DNA of 64,000 nucleotides from Phytomonospora endophytica (GTDB lineage Bacteria; Actinomycetota; Actinomycetes; Mycobacteriales; Micromonosporaceae): assembly GCF_014202425.1 (NCBI RefSeq), contig NZ_JACHGT010000019.1, positions 121,311 to 185,310 of the forward strand. Reading direction: 5' to 3'. The notes under the pieces were generated by a model. That model had not been told where the DNA came from. It did no database searches and worked only from the letters and a program-made list of their open reading frames with translations. Below are positions 44,800 to 53,172 of this stretch, piece by piece (the first letter of the stretch is position 1; each line of letters opens with the position of its first letter). The position numbers were made by a program, and so were the translations under genes.

Positions 44800-44923
44800 T
44801 GTCTCCGTCGCTTCGGCCAGGGATTGGTGCAACACGAAGGTTCTGGGGCTGTCAAGGGCGCTCTTTCCCTTGATTGCCCCAGGTTCTTCGTGTCCCCTTG
44901 ACCGGCCGAAAAAGACGGAGACA
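44800..44923 (-). repeat. 124-bp terminal-inverted-repeat element, copy D (inverted)
   Basis: Inverted relative to copy C and differing from copy B at one base (CTTGATT for CTTGACT). Same ends and length. With copy C it forms a large inverted repeat around the tandem arrays; the flanks (44290-44345 against 44690-44745) are also partly complementary. Confidence 0.85.
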
Positions 44924-44950
44924 CGGCGTGTGCCGAACAACCTCAGCCCG

Positions 44951-45100
44951 CACCCCGGCCACCCGGCCGGAGACCGCTAAGGCACCCCCCGTCTCCCGAG
45001 CGAGGCCGGGGGTCAAGGGGGCGAAGCCCCTTTGCGGGGTCCGGGGCAGAGCCCCGGCAACGGCCCGAAACCACAGCCCCGGTCACACCCCGAACCCACA
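44951..45100 (-). repeat. GC-hairpin repeat, copy D (inverted) with tail repeat
   Basis: The inverse of the GC repeat (CCGGAGACCGCTAAGGCACC, then GCGAAGCCCC and GGGGCAGAGCCCCGG), followed at 45060-45100 by CCCGAAACCACAGCCCCGGTC. The same tail is found, inverted, at 63872-63921. No gene lies between here and 45178. Confidence 0.8.
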
Positions 45101-45177
45101 CCCCCGGCAACGCCCCGAACCCACAGCCCGACCGACGGCCGGGAACACTACGGCCAAACAGAAACGACCGCAGCCCC

Positions 45178-47310
45178 CTACTCCCCCCAATACCCCAAAC
45201 ACTCCCCAGCCGCCACCGTCTGCGGATGCCCGGTGCCCAGCACGTACTTCGCGTCCGCCACCAACCCCGCGTACCCTTCCGCCGCGAGCGCGGAACCCCC
45301 CGAAACCCCCTGCCAATTCAGCAGGTCGTGCCTCGTCAGCAGCGTGTCCGGGTGCCCGTCCCCGAGCAGGCGTTCCCGCAGTTCCAGCAACGCCGTCAGG
45401 CTCCCGACGGCGGCGGCCGCGTGGCCGCCCAGCCCGTGCCAGTTGGCCAGGTCGTGTCGTGCGGCGAGTGTGTTGGGGTGGTGTGGCCCCAAAGTCCGCG
45501 AGGCCGCGACGACCAACGGCGCCAGCACTCGCACGGCCGCGTCCGGCCCCTGTGCGTTCCCGAGCAGCTCGGCGAGCCGCTCTCCGGCCTTCAGTGTCTC
45601 CAGGTGTTCGGCGCCGAACACTCGCGCGTGTTGTTCGAAGAGCACTGTCAGGTTCTCGACGGCGCCGTCGGTGTCTCCGCCGCGCGCCTGCCATAGCGCC
45701 AGTTGTGTCCAGGCGTCCAGGGTTTCCGGGTGGTCCGGCCCGAGCGTCCGCAACCGGTCGTTGAGCAGCAGGGCGAATCCTTCGGCGGCACCGGCGGGGT
45801 CGCCGGCTTCTCCGCACCATCCGGCGTGCCGGTAGCGGCTGGCCAGTGTCCGTGGGTGGTCGGGGCCCAGATGCCTCAGCGCCAGTCGGGCCATCTCTCC
45901 GAAGTGGACGGTGGCCGCGGAGGCGAAGCCCGCGGTCCCGAGGCTGTCACCGAGGCGAAGCAGGAGCAGGTGGCAGTCGGGCGTCCAGAGCATCTCCCCC
46001 GCGCGTTCGCGCAGGCCCGTCGCGTTGTCCCGCAGCGACCTGGTGAGTGCGTCGTCGTGGTCGCCTTGCGGCCACGCGGTCGTGAGCGCCTCGGCGACGA
46101 CGTGCGCGACCGTCCAGTGCGCCTCGGCCGGGATGCGGGCGAAGACCGCTTCCCTTGTGGGACCGGCGATCTGGGCGAACTCGGCGTCGCGGGTCAGCAG
46201 TCCGAGCCGTTGCAGCTGGTCGAGCGCCCCCGTGACGTCCCCCGCCGACACCGGGCGGCCCGCGAAACGGCCGAGGTGGTGCAGTACGACGGGCTGTACG
46301 CACACGGCGGCCGGGAAGCCACGGCCGTCGAGGTAGGCGAGCAGGTGGCGGAGCATCCGGGCGATGGAGTCGGGGACGAGGTCGTCGGCGAGTTCCGCGC
46401 ACAGTTCGCTGGTGGCGCCGACGACGCCGTGCGTGACGTCGGCGTTGGCGAGGCGTTTGCGGTAGTCGGCGCAGGTGATGCTCTGGTCGCGGATGTAGGC
46501 GGCGGCCTGGCCGAGGGCGAGGGGCAGGCGGTCGAGGTCGGCGGCGAGTTGGTCGGCCTCGTCGAGGAGTTCGGGTTCGTGGAGGAGGCTCGTGGCGAGG
46601 AACTCGTAGGCCTCGACTTCGCCGAATCCGCCGAGTTCGATGGCGATGGGGGCCTCGGGGAGTTCTGGAACCGTTGTCGCCGTGGTGATCACGCGCCCGT
46701 TGGGGTTGCCGGTGGGCCACAGGCCTTCGAGGTGGGCGGCGTCGGCGAGGTCGTCGAAGACGACGATCCAGCGTTTGTGGGTGTCGCGGGCCCAGTTCAG
46801 GAAGTGCCGGGCGCGGGCTTCGGCGCCGGGCAGGGCGCTGCTGCCGCGGTCGGCGATCTCGGCGGCTTCGGCGTAGGCGGAGAGAATCGCCTCCCTTGAG
46901 GCGGCGGTGATCCAGATGAGCAGGTCGACGTCGCCGGCGTCCCAGAGGGTGCGGACGTAGTGTGCGACGAGCTGGGTCTTGCCGACGCCGGAGGGCCCGG
47001 TGACGAGGTGCACGGGGCCGGTGGTGGCGGTTTCGCGGTTCCAGTCGCGCGGCTGGTCGAGGGGGGCCGACACGGCGCGGTGCTGGTGGCAGCGGGCTTC
47101 GGCGGGGAGGACGCCGACGCGGACGGGCCACGGGATCGGCGTGCGCCAGGCGTGTGAGTGCCGGGCGGCGTCGTGCGGGTCGAACCATCGTCCGTCGTCA
47201 GGGCTTCGTCCGTGGCGGACGAGCGCGCCGGGTGCTCTGTCCAATGCCGTGCCCCCAAGCCTTCCGACCGCGCCGATATCTCCGTTTCGTCGGCCGTGTC
47301 CTGAGTCCAC
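45178..47310 (-). CDS. STAND-type NTPase with C-terminal TPR/kinesin-light-chain repeats
   Basis: A 710-residue signalling NTPase. An N-terminal region (1-60) is unlike known domains; WPVRVGVLPAEARCHQHR is the usual lead-in to this class. Walker A is GPSGVGKTQ (105-113), Walker B WIVVFDD (181-187), and RLPLALGQAAAYI a GxP-type motif of NB-ARC/STAND proteins. Six ~42-residue C-terminal repeats carry LGPDHP-TL motifs, typical of kinesin-light-chain TPRs. It is divergent from hen1-pnkp. The GTG start at 47310 follows AAAGG; starts near residue 55 are possible. No effector domain is visible at the N-terminus. Confidence 0.85.
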   Translation of the reverse strand: MDSGHGRRNGDIGAVGRLGGTALDRAPGALVRHGRSPDDGRWFDPHDAARHSHAWRTPIPWPVRVGVLPAEARCHQHRAVSAPLDQPRDWNRETATTGPVHLVTGPSGVGKTQLVAHYVRTLWDAGDVDLLIWITAASREAILSAYAEAAEIADRGSSALPGAEARARHFLNWARDTHKRWIVVFDDLADAAHLEGLWPTGNPNGRVITTATTVPELPEAPIAIELGGFGEVEAYEFLATSLLHEPELLDEADQLAADLDRLPLALGQAAAYIRDQSITCADYRKRLANADVTHGVVGATSELCAELADDLVPDSIARMLRHLLAYLDGRGFPAAVCVQPVVLHHLGRFAGRPVSAGDVTGALDQLQRLGLLTRDAEFAQIAGPTREAVFARIPAEAHWTVAHVVAEALTTAWPQGDHDDALTRSLRDNATGLRERAGEMLWTPDCHLLLLRLGDSLGTAGFASAATVHFGEMARLALRHLGPDHPRTLASRYRHAGWCGEAGDPAGAAEGFALLLNDRLRTLGPDHPETLDAWTQLALWQARGGDTDGAVENLTVLFEQHARVFGAEHLETLKAGERLAELLGNAQGPDAAVRVLAPLVVAASRTLGPHHPNTLAARHDLANWHGLGGHAAAAVGSLTALLELRERLLGDGHPDTLLTRHDLLNWQGVSGGSALAAEGYAGLVADAKYVLGTGHPQTVAAGECLGYWGE

Positions 47311-47560
47311 AGTCGACCTTTACCGCCCTAATGCTCAAGGATGCCGTACTTGTCCGGGCGATGCCACCCTCTTCAGGCGTATGGATTACCTAGCGGGGAG
47401 GCGGTATCGGCATACCCGGCATGAACCGGTGGTAAACGCACTCGGGGTGATGTCCGCTTGGTCTTTTTTGCGGGCTATGCCGACGGTGTCGACCGCGTCA
47501 CCACTCCGGCCGCGCCGAAACCGGGGTGCCGATGTGGTCGGCACCCGGCACGATGACCGG

Positions 47561-48970
47561 GTGCTGCTCACCATATCGACGACTCACCGGCCCGCGACCG
47601 ACCTCGGCTATCTCCTCGCCAAGCATCCCGGGCGCCTTCAGCGTTTCGAGACCTCGGCCGGGCCCGCCTACGTCGGTTATCCACGGGCCGACGACGAGCG
47701 CTGCACCGTCGCGCTCGTCCTCGACGTCGACCCGGTGGGCTTGGCGCGCGGGCGGAACATCGCCGAGGACTTCACTCTCGGCCAGTACGTCAACGACCGT
47801 CCCTATGCCGCGTCGAGCCTGCTGTCGGTGGCGCTGGGCAAGGTCTTCCGGAGTGCTCTCGGCGGCCGCTCCAAGGACCGCCCGGAGCTGACCGGCACGC
47901 CGCTGCCCCTCGAAGTCCGGGTCCCGGTGCTGCGCGGCACGCCCGAGCTGTGCGAGCGGCTCTTCGCGCCCCTCGGCTGGGCCGTGGAGGCGAAGCCGCT
48001 GCCGCTCGACCCGGATCGTCCCGAGTGGGGCGACGCACCTTACGCCGACCTCACTCTGACCGGCGAGCTGACCCTGTCGGCGGCTTTGAGTCACCTCTAC
48101 GTCCTGCTTCCCGTGCTCGACAACGCCAAGCATTACTGGATCTCAACCGACGAGGTGGACAAGCTCGTCCGGGCCGGCGCGGGCTGGCTCGCCACGCATC
48201 CGGCGCGTGATCTGATCACCCGGCGCTACCTCAAGCGCAAAGGATCGCTGGTGCACGAGGCGAAGGCGCGGCTCGCCGAGGAGATCGAGTCCCTTGTGGA
48301 CGACGGCGCGCACGTTCTCGATGAGGACGCCGAGCTGCCCGTCGCGGCCGAACAGAAGACGCCCCTGGCCGCACGCCGGCGCGAGGCGATCCTCGCCGTG
48401 CTCAAGGAGAAGGGCGCGGTCAAGGTCGCCGACCTCGGCTGCGGCGGCGGGGCGCTGCTGCTGGATCTGTTCGCCGACCACGCCTTCCGCGAGATCCTGG
48501 GCGCCGACGTGTCGACCCGTGCCCTGGAGATCGCCGAACGGCGGCTCAAGCTGGAACGGCGCGGCGACCTCGAACGGGAGCGGATCACGCTGGTGCAGAC
48601 CGCCCTCACCTACACCGACGACCGCCTCAAGGGCTTCGACGCGGCCGTCCTCATGGAGGTCGTCGAGCACGTCGACCCGCCGCGCCTGCCCGCTCTGGCG
48701 CACGCGGTGTTCGGCCACGCCGCACCGTCCACAGTGGTCATGACGACCCCGAACGCCGAGTACAACGTCCGCTACGAGGGCATGGCCGACGGCGCCGTCC
48801 GGCACCACGACCACCGCTTCGAGTGGGACCGTGCGGCCTTCGCCGCGTGGTGCGCCGAGCAGGGCGCGCGCTACGGATACGACGTCGCGATCACCGGGAT
48901 CGGCGACGAGGACGGCGAGGTCGGCTCGCCCACCCAGATGGCGGTCTTCAGTAAGGGAGCGGCGGCATGA
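47561..48970 (+). CDS. hen1: 3'-terminal RNA ribose 2'-O-methyltransferase Hen1
   Basis: A 469-residue RNA repair enzyme. The N-terminal Hen1-L domain (1-235) starts LLTISTTHRPATDLGYLLAK. The methyltransferase domain has VADLGCGGGALLLDLF (SAM), EVVEHVDPPRL (metal-binding Glu/His) and VRHHDHRFEWDR. It methylates the 2'-OH of the 3' end of cut RNA before ligation, so that the repaired site resists new cleavage. GTG 47561 matches the family N-terminus. ATGA overlap with pnkp proves tight coupling. In 47311-47560 I see no gene, only the small palindrome GGTAT-ATACC at 47403-47416. Confidence 0.93.
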   Translation: MLLTISTTHRPATDLGYLLAKHPGRLQRFETSAGPAYVGYPRADDERCTVALVLDVDPVGLARGRNIAEDFTLGQYVNDRPYAASSLLSVALGKVFRSALGGRSKDRPELTGTPLPLEVRVPVLRGTPELCERLFAPLGWAVEAKPLPLDPDRPEWGDAPYADLTLTGELTLSAALSHLYVLLPVLDNAKHYWISTDEVDKLVRAGAGWLATHPARDLITRRYLKRKGSLVHEAKARLAEEIESLVDDGAHVLDEDAELPVAAEQKTPLAARRREAILAVLKEKGAVKVADLGCGGGALLLDLFADHAFREILGADVSTRALEIAERRLKLERRGDLERERITLVQTALTYTDDRLKGFDAAVLMEVVEHVDPPRLPALAHAVFGHAAPSTVVMTTPNAEYNVRYEGMADGAVRHHDHRFEWDRAAFAAWCAEQGARYGYDVAITGIGDEDGEVGSPTQMAVFSKGAAA

Positions 48971-51465
48971 CCGAGATCAAGATCCCCGAGGTGGCGCTCG
49001 TCGCGCTCGTCGGCGTGTCCGGCTCGGGCAAGAGCACCTTCGCGGCGAAGCACTTCGGCGCCGGCAACGTCCTGTCCGGGGACCACTTCCGTTTCCTGGT
49101 GTCGGGCGACGAGAACGACCAGGCGGTCAGCGCCGAGGCCTTCGACGCGCTCTACTACGTCGCCGCGAAACGCCTCGAAGCTCAGCGCCTCACCGTCGTC
49201 GACGCCACCAACACCCAGCCGCACGCCCGCGCGGCGGTCCTCAAACTCGCCAAGGAGCACCACGTCCTGCCCGTCGCGATCGTCCTCGACGTCGACGAGG
49301 ACACCTGCTGGGAACGCACCGAGGCGCGGCCCGATCGCGACTTCGGGCGGCCCGTCATCAAACGGCAACGGCGCGACCTCAAGCGCAGCCTGCGATTCCT
49401 CGCCAAGGAGGGGTTCCGGCGCGTCTTCGTGCTGAGCACCGCCGAGGACATCGACGGCGCCCACGTCACCCTCGAACCACTGTGGACGGACAAGACGCAC
49501 CTCACCGGCCCCTTCGACATCATCGGCGACGTCCACGGCTGCGCCGAGGAACTGCGCACGCTGCTCGGCGAGCTCGGTTACGTCCTGCGTTTCGACGACG
49601 AGGGCCGCGCGGTCGGTGCCGCCCATCCCGAAGGGCGCACGGCGGTGTTCGTCGGTGACCTCGTCGACCGCGGACCGGACTCGCCGGGCGCGCTGCGCCT
49701 GGCGATGGGCATGGTCGGTGAGGGCACGGCCCTGTGCGTGCCCGGGAACCACGAGGACAAGCTCGCCCGACATCTGCGGGGCCGCAAGGTGACGGTGGCC
49801 CATGGTCTCGCCGAGACGATCGAGCAGCTCGATCGGGAGACTCCCGAGTTCCGTGCCGAGGTCGTGCGGTTCATCGACGGTCTGGTCAGCCATGTCCGGC
49901 TCGACGGCGGGAGGCTCGTCGTCGCGCACGCCGGGATCAAGGAGCGGCTCCAGGGGCGCGCTTCGGCGCGGGTGCGGGCCTTCTGCCTGTACGGGGAGAC
50001 GACCGGTGAGACCGACGAGTTCGGCCTGCCGGTGCGCCACCCGTGGGCGCGTGAGTACCGGGGCCGCGCGATGGTCGTCTACGGCCACACCCCGACGCCG
50101 GTGCCGGAATGGGTCAACAACACCATCTGCCTCGACACCGGCGCGGTGTTCGGCGGGCGGCTGACCGCGCTGCGCTACCCCGAGCGCGAGCTGGTGTCGG
50201 TGCCCGCGACGGCCGTGCACTACGAACCGGTCAAGCCTTTCCCTGTGCACAACACTGTGGACGGTCCCGCCGACGACGGCGGCATGCTCGGCCTCGGCGA
50301 CGTGACCGGCCGCCGCACCATCGAGACCGGCTACGGCCGCATCACGATCCCGGCCGAGCAGAACGCGGCGGCCCTTGAGGTCATGAGCCGTTTCGCGCTC
50401 GAACCGGCGCGGGTGCCGTGGCTGCCGCCGACGATGGCGCCGTGCTCGACCTCGACGCGCGAGGGCTACCTGGAGCACCCGGCCGAGGCCTTCGCCGACT
50501 ACCGGGGCGACGGGGTCGTCAAAGTCGTGTGCGAGGAGAAGCACATGGGTTCGCGCGCGGTCGTGCGCGTCCACCGCGACGACCCGTCGAAAGGCGCGAT
50601 CTATACCCGCACCGGGCGCTCCTTCTTCGGTCCCGGTGAGACTTCCGCGCTGCTGACGCGGGTCGCGTCGGCCGCCGAAGGGCTCTTCGAGGAACTGAGG
50701 TCGGACTGGCTGCTGCTCGACGGCGAGCTGCTTCCCTGGTCCGCCAAGGCGATGGGCCTGATCCGCGGCCAGTACGCGGCCGTCGGCGCCGCCGCGACGG
50801 GCGTGCTTCCGGCCGCCGTCGAGGTCCTGCGAGGGATCGCCGACCGGGCCGAAGGCGCCGGGGAGCTCCTGGCGAGCCTGCGGGAACGCCGCGACAACGC
50901 CTTCGCCTACCGCGACGCCTATCGCGCCTACGTCGGTGGGGACGAGGTCACCCTCGCGCCTTTCGTCGTGCTGGCGAGCGAAGGAGCCGCGCACCACGCC
51001 CGCGACCACGGCTGGCACCTGTCGATGGCCGACCGGCTCGTCGCCGCCGACCCGGCGCTGTTCACGCCGACGCGGCGGATGACGGTGTCCCTCGACGACG
51101 AGGCGCAGGTCGAGGCCGCGACGGACTGGTGGCTCGACCTGACCGCCGCCGGCGGTGAGGGCATGGTCGTCAAACCGTGGGAAGGCCTGGTGCGCAACGG
51201 AAGGCGCATCGCGCAGCCCGGCGTAAAATGCCGCGGCCGGGAGTACCTGCGGATCATCTACGGACCCGACTACACCCGCCCCGACAACCTCGAACGCCTG
51301 CGCGACCGGCATCTCGGCCGCAAACGCGGCCTGGCGATCCGGGAGAACGCGCTGGGCATGGAGGCCCTCGACCGGCTCGCCGCCGGGGAACCACTGTGGC
51401 GGGTGCACGAACTGGTCTTCGCGATCCTGGCGCTGGAGTCGGAGGGCGTGGACCCGAGGCTGTGA
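48967..51465 (+). CDS. pnkp: Polynucleotide kinase-phosphatase-ligase Pnkp
   Basis: An 832-residue, three-domain RNA end-healing and sealing enzyme. The kinase has GVSGSGKST (16-24). The binuclear metallophosphatase has GDVHGC (from about 187), GDLVDRG (230-236) and GNHE (260-263). The C-terminal ligase-like domain has EEKHMGSRA with the adenylated Lys near 525. With Hen1 it repairs RNAs cut by ribotoxins, leaving a methyl mark. Hen1-Pnkp pairs are known in diverse bacteria; the STAND neighbour is the unusual part here. Confidence 0.95.
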   Translation: MTEIKIPEVALVALVGVSGSGKSTFAAKHFGAGNVLSGDHFRFLVSGDENDQAVSAEAFDALYYVAAKRLEAQRLTVVDATNTQPHARAAVLKLAKEHHVLPVAIVLDVDEDTCWERTEARPDRDFGRPVIKRQRRDLKRSLRFLAKEGFRRVFVLSTAEDIDGAHVTLEPLWTDKTHLTGPFDIIGDVHGCAEELRTLLGELGYVLRFDDEGRAVGAAHPEGRTAVFVGDLVDRGPDSPGALRLAMGMVGEGTALCVPGNHEDKLARHLRGRKVTVAHGLAETIEQLDRETPEFRAEVVRFIDGLVSHVRLDGGRLVVAHAGIKERLQGRASARVRAFCLYGETTGETDEFGLPVRHPWAREYRGRAMVVYGHTPTPVPEWVNNTICLDTGAVFGGRLTALRYPERELVSVPATAVHYEPVKPFPVHNTVDGPADDGGMLGLGDVTGRRTIETGYGRITIPAEQNAAALEVMSRFALEPARVPWLPPTMAPCSTSTREGYLEHPAEAFADYRGDGVVKVVCEEKHMGSRAVVRVHRDDPSKGAIYTRTGRSFFGPGETSALLTRVASAAEGLFEELRSDWLLLDGELLPWSAKAMGLIRGQYAAVGAAATGVLPAAVEVLRGIADRAEGAGELLASLRERRDNAFAYRDAYRAYVGGDEVTLAPFVVLASEGAAHHARDHGWHLSMADRLVAADPALFTPTRRMTVSLDDEAQVEAATDWWLDLTAAGGEGMVVKPWEGLVRNGRRIAQPGVKCRGREYLRIIYGPDYTRPDNLERLRDRHLGRKRGLAIRENALGMEALDRLAAGEPLWRVHELVFAILALESEGVDPRL

Positions 51466-51469
51466 CGTG

Positions 51470-51493
51470 GTGGGGGCGGGCGACCGCCCCCAC
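51470..51493. terminator. Bidirectional terminator
   Basis: GTGGGGGCGG (51470-51479) and CCGCCCCCAC (51484-51493) pair over 10 bp with a GCGA loop, between pnkp and a convergent gene. Confidence 0.7.
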
Positions 51494-51495
51494 GC

Positions 51496-52197
51496 TCACG
51501 CGACGGCGAACGCCGACTCGGCGGTCTCCAGGACGGCGTCCCGGTGGATCGAGGGCGCGATCACCTCACCCGTCCAGTGCCAGACGACCTCGACGACGAG
51601 GTTGGCGTGCCGGGAGACGAGATCGACGTCGACGGCCTCACCGTCGTTCTGCAGGCGCCATCCCCAGGTGCCCTCGTCCCAGGACCCGGCGGGCAGGGCC
51701 TCGACCTCGTCCATGAGCGGCCCGACCCCGCTGTAGCCCATCTTCTCGATGGCGGACTCGGGGTTCTGGTAGAACCACAGCGTCATCATCAGGGTCCCGC
51801 CGACGAAGGCGTCACCGCTGAAGGTGATGTTGCAGCCGATGAAGTCGTCGGTGTCGGTGTCGTTGGGCACGGCGGAGACCGCTCCGTCCGGCTTCCCGAA
51901 ACGCTCGTAGACCGACAGGTCGATCCGCTCGCAGACCTCGGCGTCGTACTTGTGGGTCTGGTTCACCGGCTCCTGCGGCGTCGCCGGGTCGTCGCCGGGA
52001 CCGATGACCCCGGCCGCATAGAGCCCGGCGGCACCGCCGACGAGGACGACGAAGACGAGCACCGACGCCATCGCGATCCACAGCGCGGCCCGGCTCTTGC
52101 GACGCGGGGACGGCGGTGGGAAGCCCTGCGGCGGCGGGGGCGGAAACCCTTGCGGCGGAACGGGTCCGGTCGGCTGCTGCGGGCCGGGATAGGTCAT
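51496..52197 (-). CDS. Hypothetical membrane-anchored protein with Pro-rich N-terminus
   Basis: A 233-residue protein: residues 1-45 are Pro/Gln/Gly-rich and cytoplasmic (QGFPPPPPQGFPPP), one helix follows (about 54-77), then an external domain with two cysteines (EVCERID, IGCNITF) likely disulfide-bonded. It resembles DUF3558-like actinobacterial exported proteins in layout, but I cannot assign it. GAGGTGCCGCC precedes the ATG at 52197. Convergent with pnkp. Confidence 0.75.
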   Translation of the reverse strand: MTYPGPQQPTGPVPPQGFPPPPPQGFPPPSPRRKSRAALWIAMASVLVFVVLVGGAAGLYAAGVIGPGDDPATPQEPVNQTHKYDAEVCERIDLSVYERFGKPDGAVSAVPNDTDTDDFIGCNITFSGDAFVGGTLMMTLWFYQNPESAIEKMGYSGVGPLMDEVEALPAGSWDEGTWGWRLQNDGEAVDVDLVSRHANLVVEVVWHWTGEVIAPSIHRDAVLETAESAFAVA

Positions 52198-52257
52198 GGC
52201 GGCACCTCGTCGGGATCGGGAACTCGCCACCCTAACCGATCCCGGCACGTCCTCCGG

Positions 52258-52680
52258 TTAGACGATCCGGCGCGGTCTGCGGGCCAGTCCCCCGTCGCAC
52301 CAGTCGCCGTAGTCGAACAGCCGCGGGTTGTCGATGAGCGCCTTGGTGTTGTACGTCCACAGGCTCACCCACGGGTCGCCGCTGGCGGCGGCCAGTTCGA
52401 GGAGCTTGAGCACCTTGCGCTTCGGGTGCGCGCGGAAGCCGGTGCGCACCGAGTCGCCGGCGTAGATGTAGAGACAGTGCAGCGCGAAGGTCCGTTTGGG
52501 ACAGACGGGGTCGCAGGCGAGTTCGAGCAGGGCGGGAGCGATCTCGTCGTCGGCGACGACCAGGTCCCAGTCCTGGCTGATCGGGATCCCCGCGACCGGG
52601 TCGTAGGCCCAGGCCGTGACCTCTTCGCGGGTCGGGTTCACGGGATCGGCGAAGCCCGTGAAGACGGCACGTTCCACCAT
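52258..52680 (-). CDS. Hypothetical protein, HEAT-like
   Basis: A 140-residue soluble protein. EIAPALLELACDPVCPKRTFALHCLYIYAGDSV and KRKVLKLLELAAASGDPWVSLWTYNTKALI look like paired helical repeats, similar to immunity-protein or HEAT-type folds. GGGGAGG precedes the ATG at 52680. It is 60 bp downstream-strand neighbour of the membrane protein gene. I do not recognise the family, and no toxin partner is evident. Confidence 0.7.
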   Translation of the reverse strand: MVERAVFTGFADPVNPTREEVTAWAYDPVAGIPISQDWDLVVADDEIAPALLELACDPVCPKRTFALHCLYIYAGDSVRTGFRAHPKRKVLKLLELAAASGDPWVSLWTYNTKALIDNPRLFDYGDWCDGGLARRPRRIV

Positions 52681-53172
52681 CGCGCCTCCCCAGGTCGGTG
52701 TCGTCACGCGCGGCACAAAAGTAGCCGCTGCGGGGCCGGGCCCGCCAGCGGGCTGTCGCGGTTGCGACCGAACCGCCCGCCGATTCCGGCCGGACGACCG
52801 AGCGCGCCGGTTAGCGCCCTCGGCGTGCGCTTTGCTACTCTTTTCGGCGGTCCGCACAAATGGTGCGCCGACCCACAAGAACAGGAAGGCAGGTGAGCGG
52901 CACATGGCCAGTGGCAGTCTTGGTCGAACCCGGTGGCCGCTTGCCGCGTCTTTCGTTCCGGCCCTCATCTGAAAGAGGCCGTGACTCGTCGGCGGGCGGC
53001 TGCGCGAGTGACCGAGATCTTCCCGGTGGTGTGAACGCGCCCCACCGCGCTCTTTTCGCGTCCCCGTGACGGCACGGCTTTCCGCCGTGCGGCCCGGTGG
53101 TGCGATCGTGCGCGTGGGCCGGCACACCGTGACCATTGTGTGCGCACACCCTCCCCCAAAGGAGGACGTGTG
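52681..53172 (+). other. 492-bp gene-poor region upstream of corA
   Basis: It holds an extended -10 (TGC-TACTCT, 52833-52841), a hairpin CGCAC/GTGCG (52853-52867) and the small frame at 52904, followed by a GCACGGC/GCCGTGC hairpin (53072-53090). A long 5' leader for corA is likely. I see no known Mg-riboswitch consensus. Confidence 0.45.
52904..52972 (+). CDS. Possible 22-residue leader peptide of corA
   Basis: ATG at 52904 has AGGTGAG six bases upstream, and a TGA ends the frame at 52972. The peptide is Arg/Pro-containing and ends hydrophobic (LAASFVPALI). It lies between the predicted promoter and corA. Leader peptides control Mg2+ transporters in other bacteria (for example mgtL), so a similar role is conceivable. 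Evidence is thin: no other copy to compare. Confidence 0.3.
   Translation: MASGSLGRTRWPLAASFVPALI

Noticed and set aside
48871..51408. 845-codon minus-strand frame opposite pnkp
   Set aside because: Antisense to a confidently identified gene, without recognisable motifs.
52920..52980. tRNA-like stretch near GGTCGAACCC
   Set aside because: No cloverleaf stems or acceptor pairing can be formed around it.
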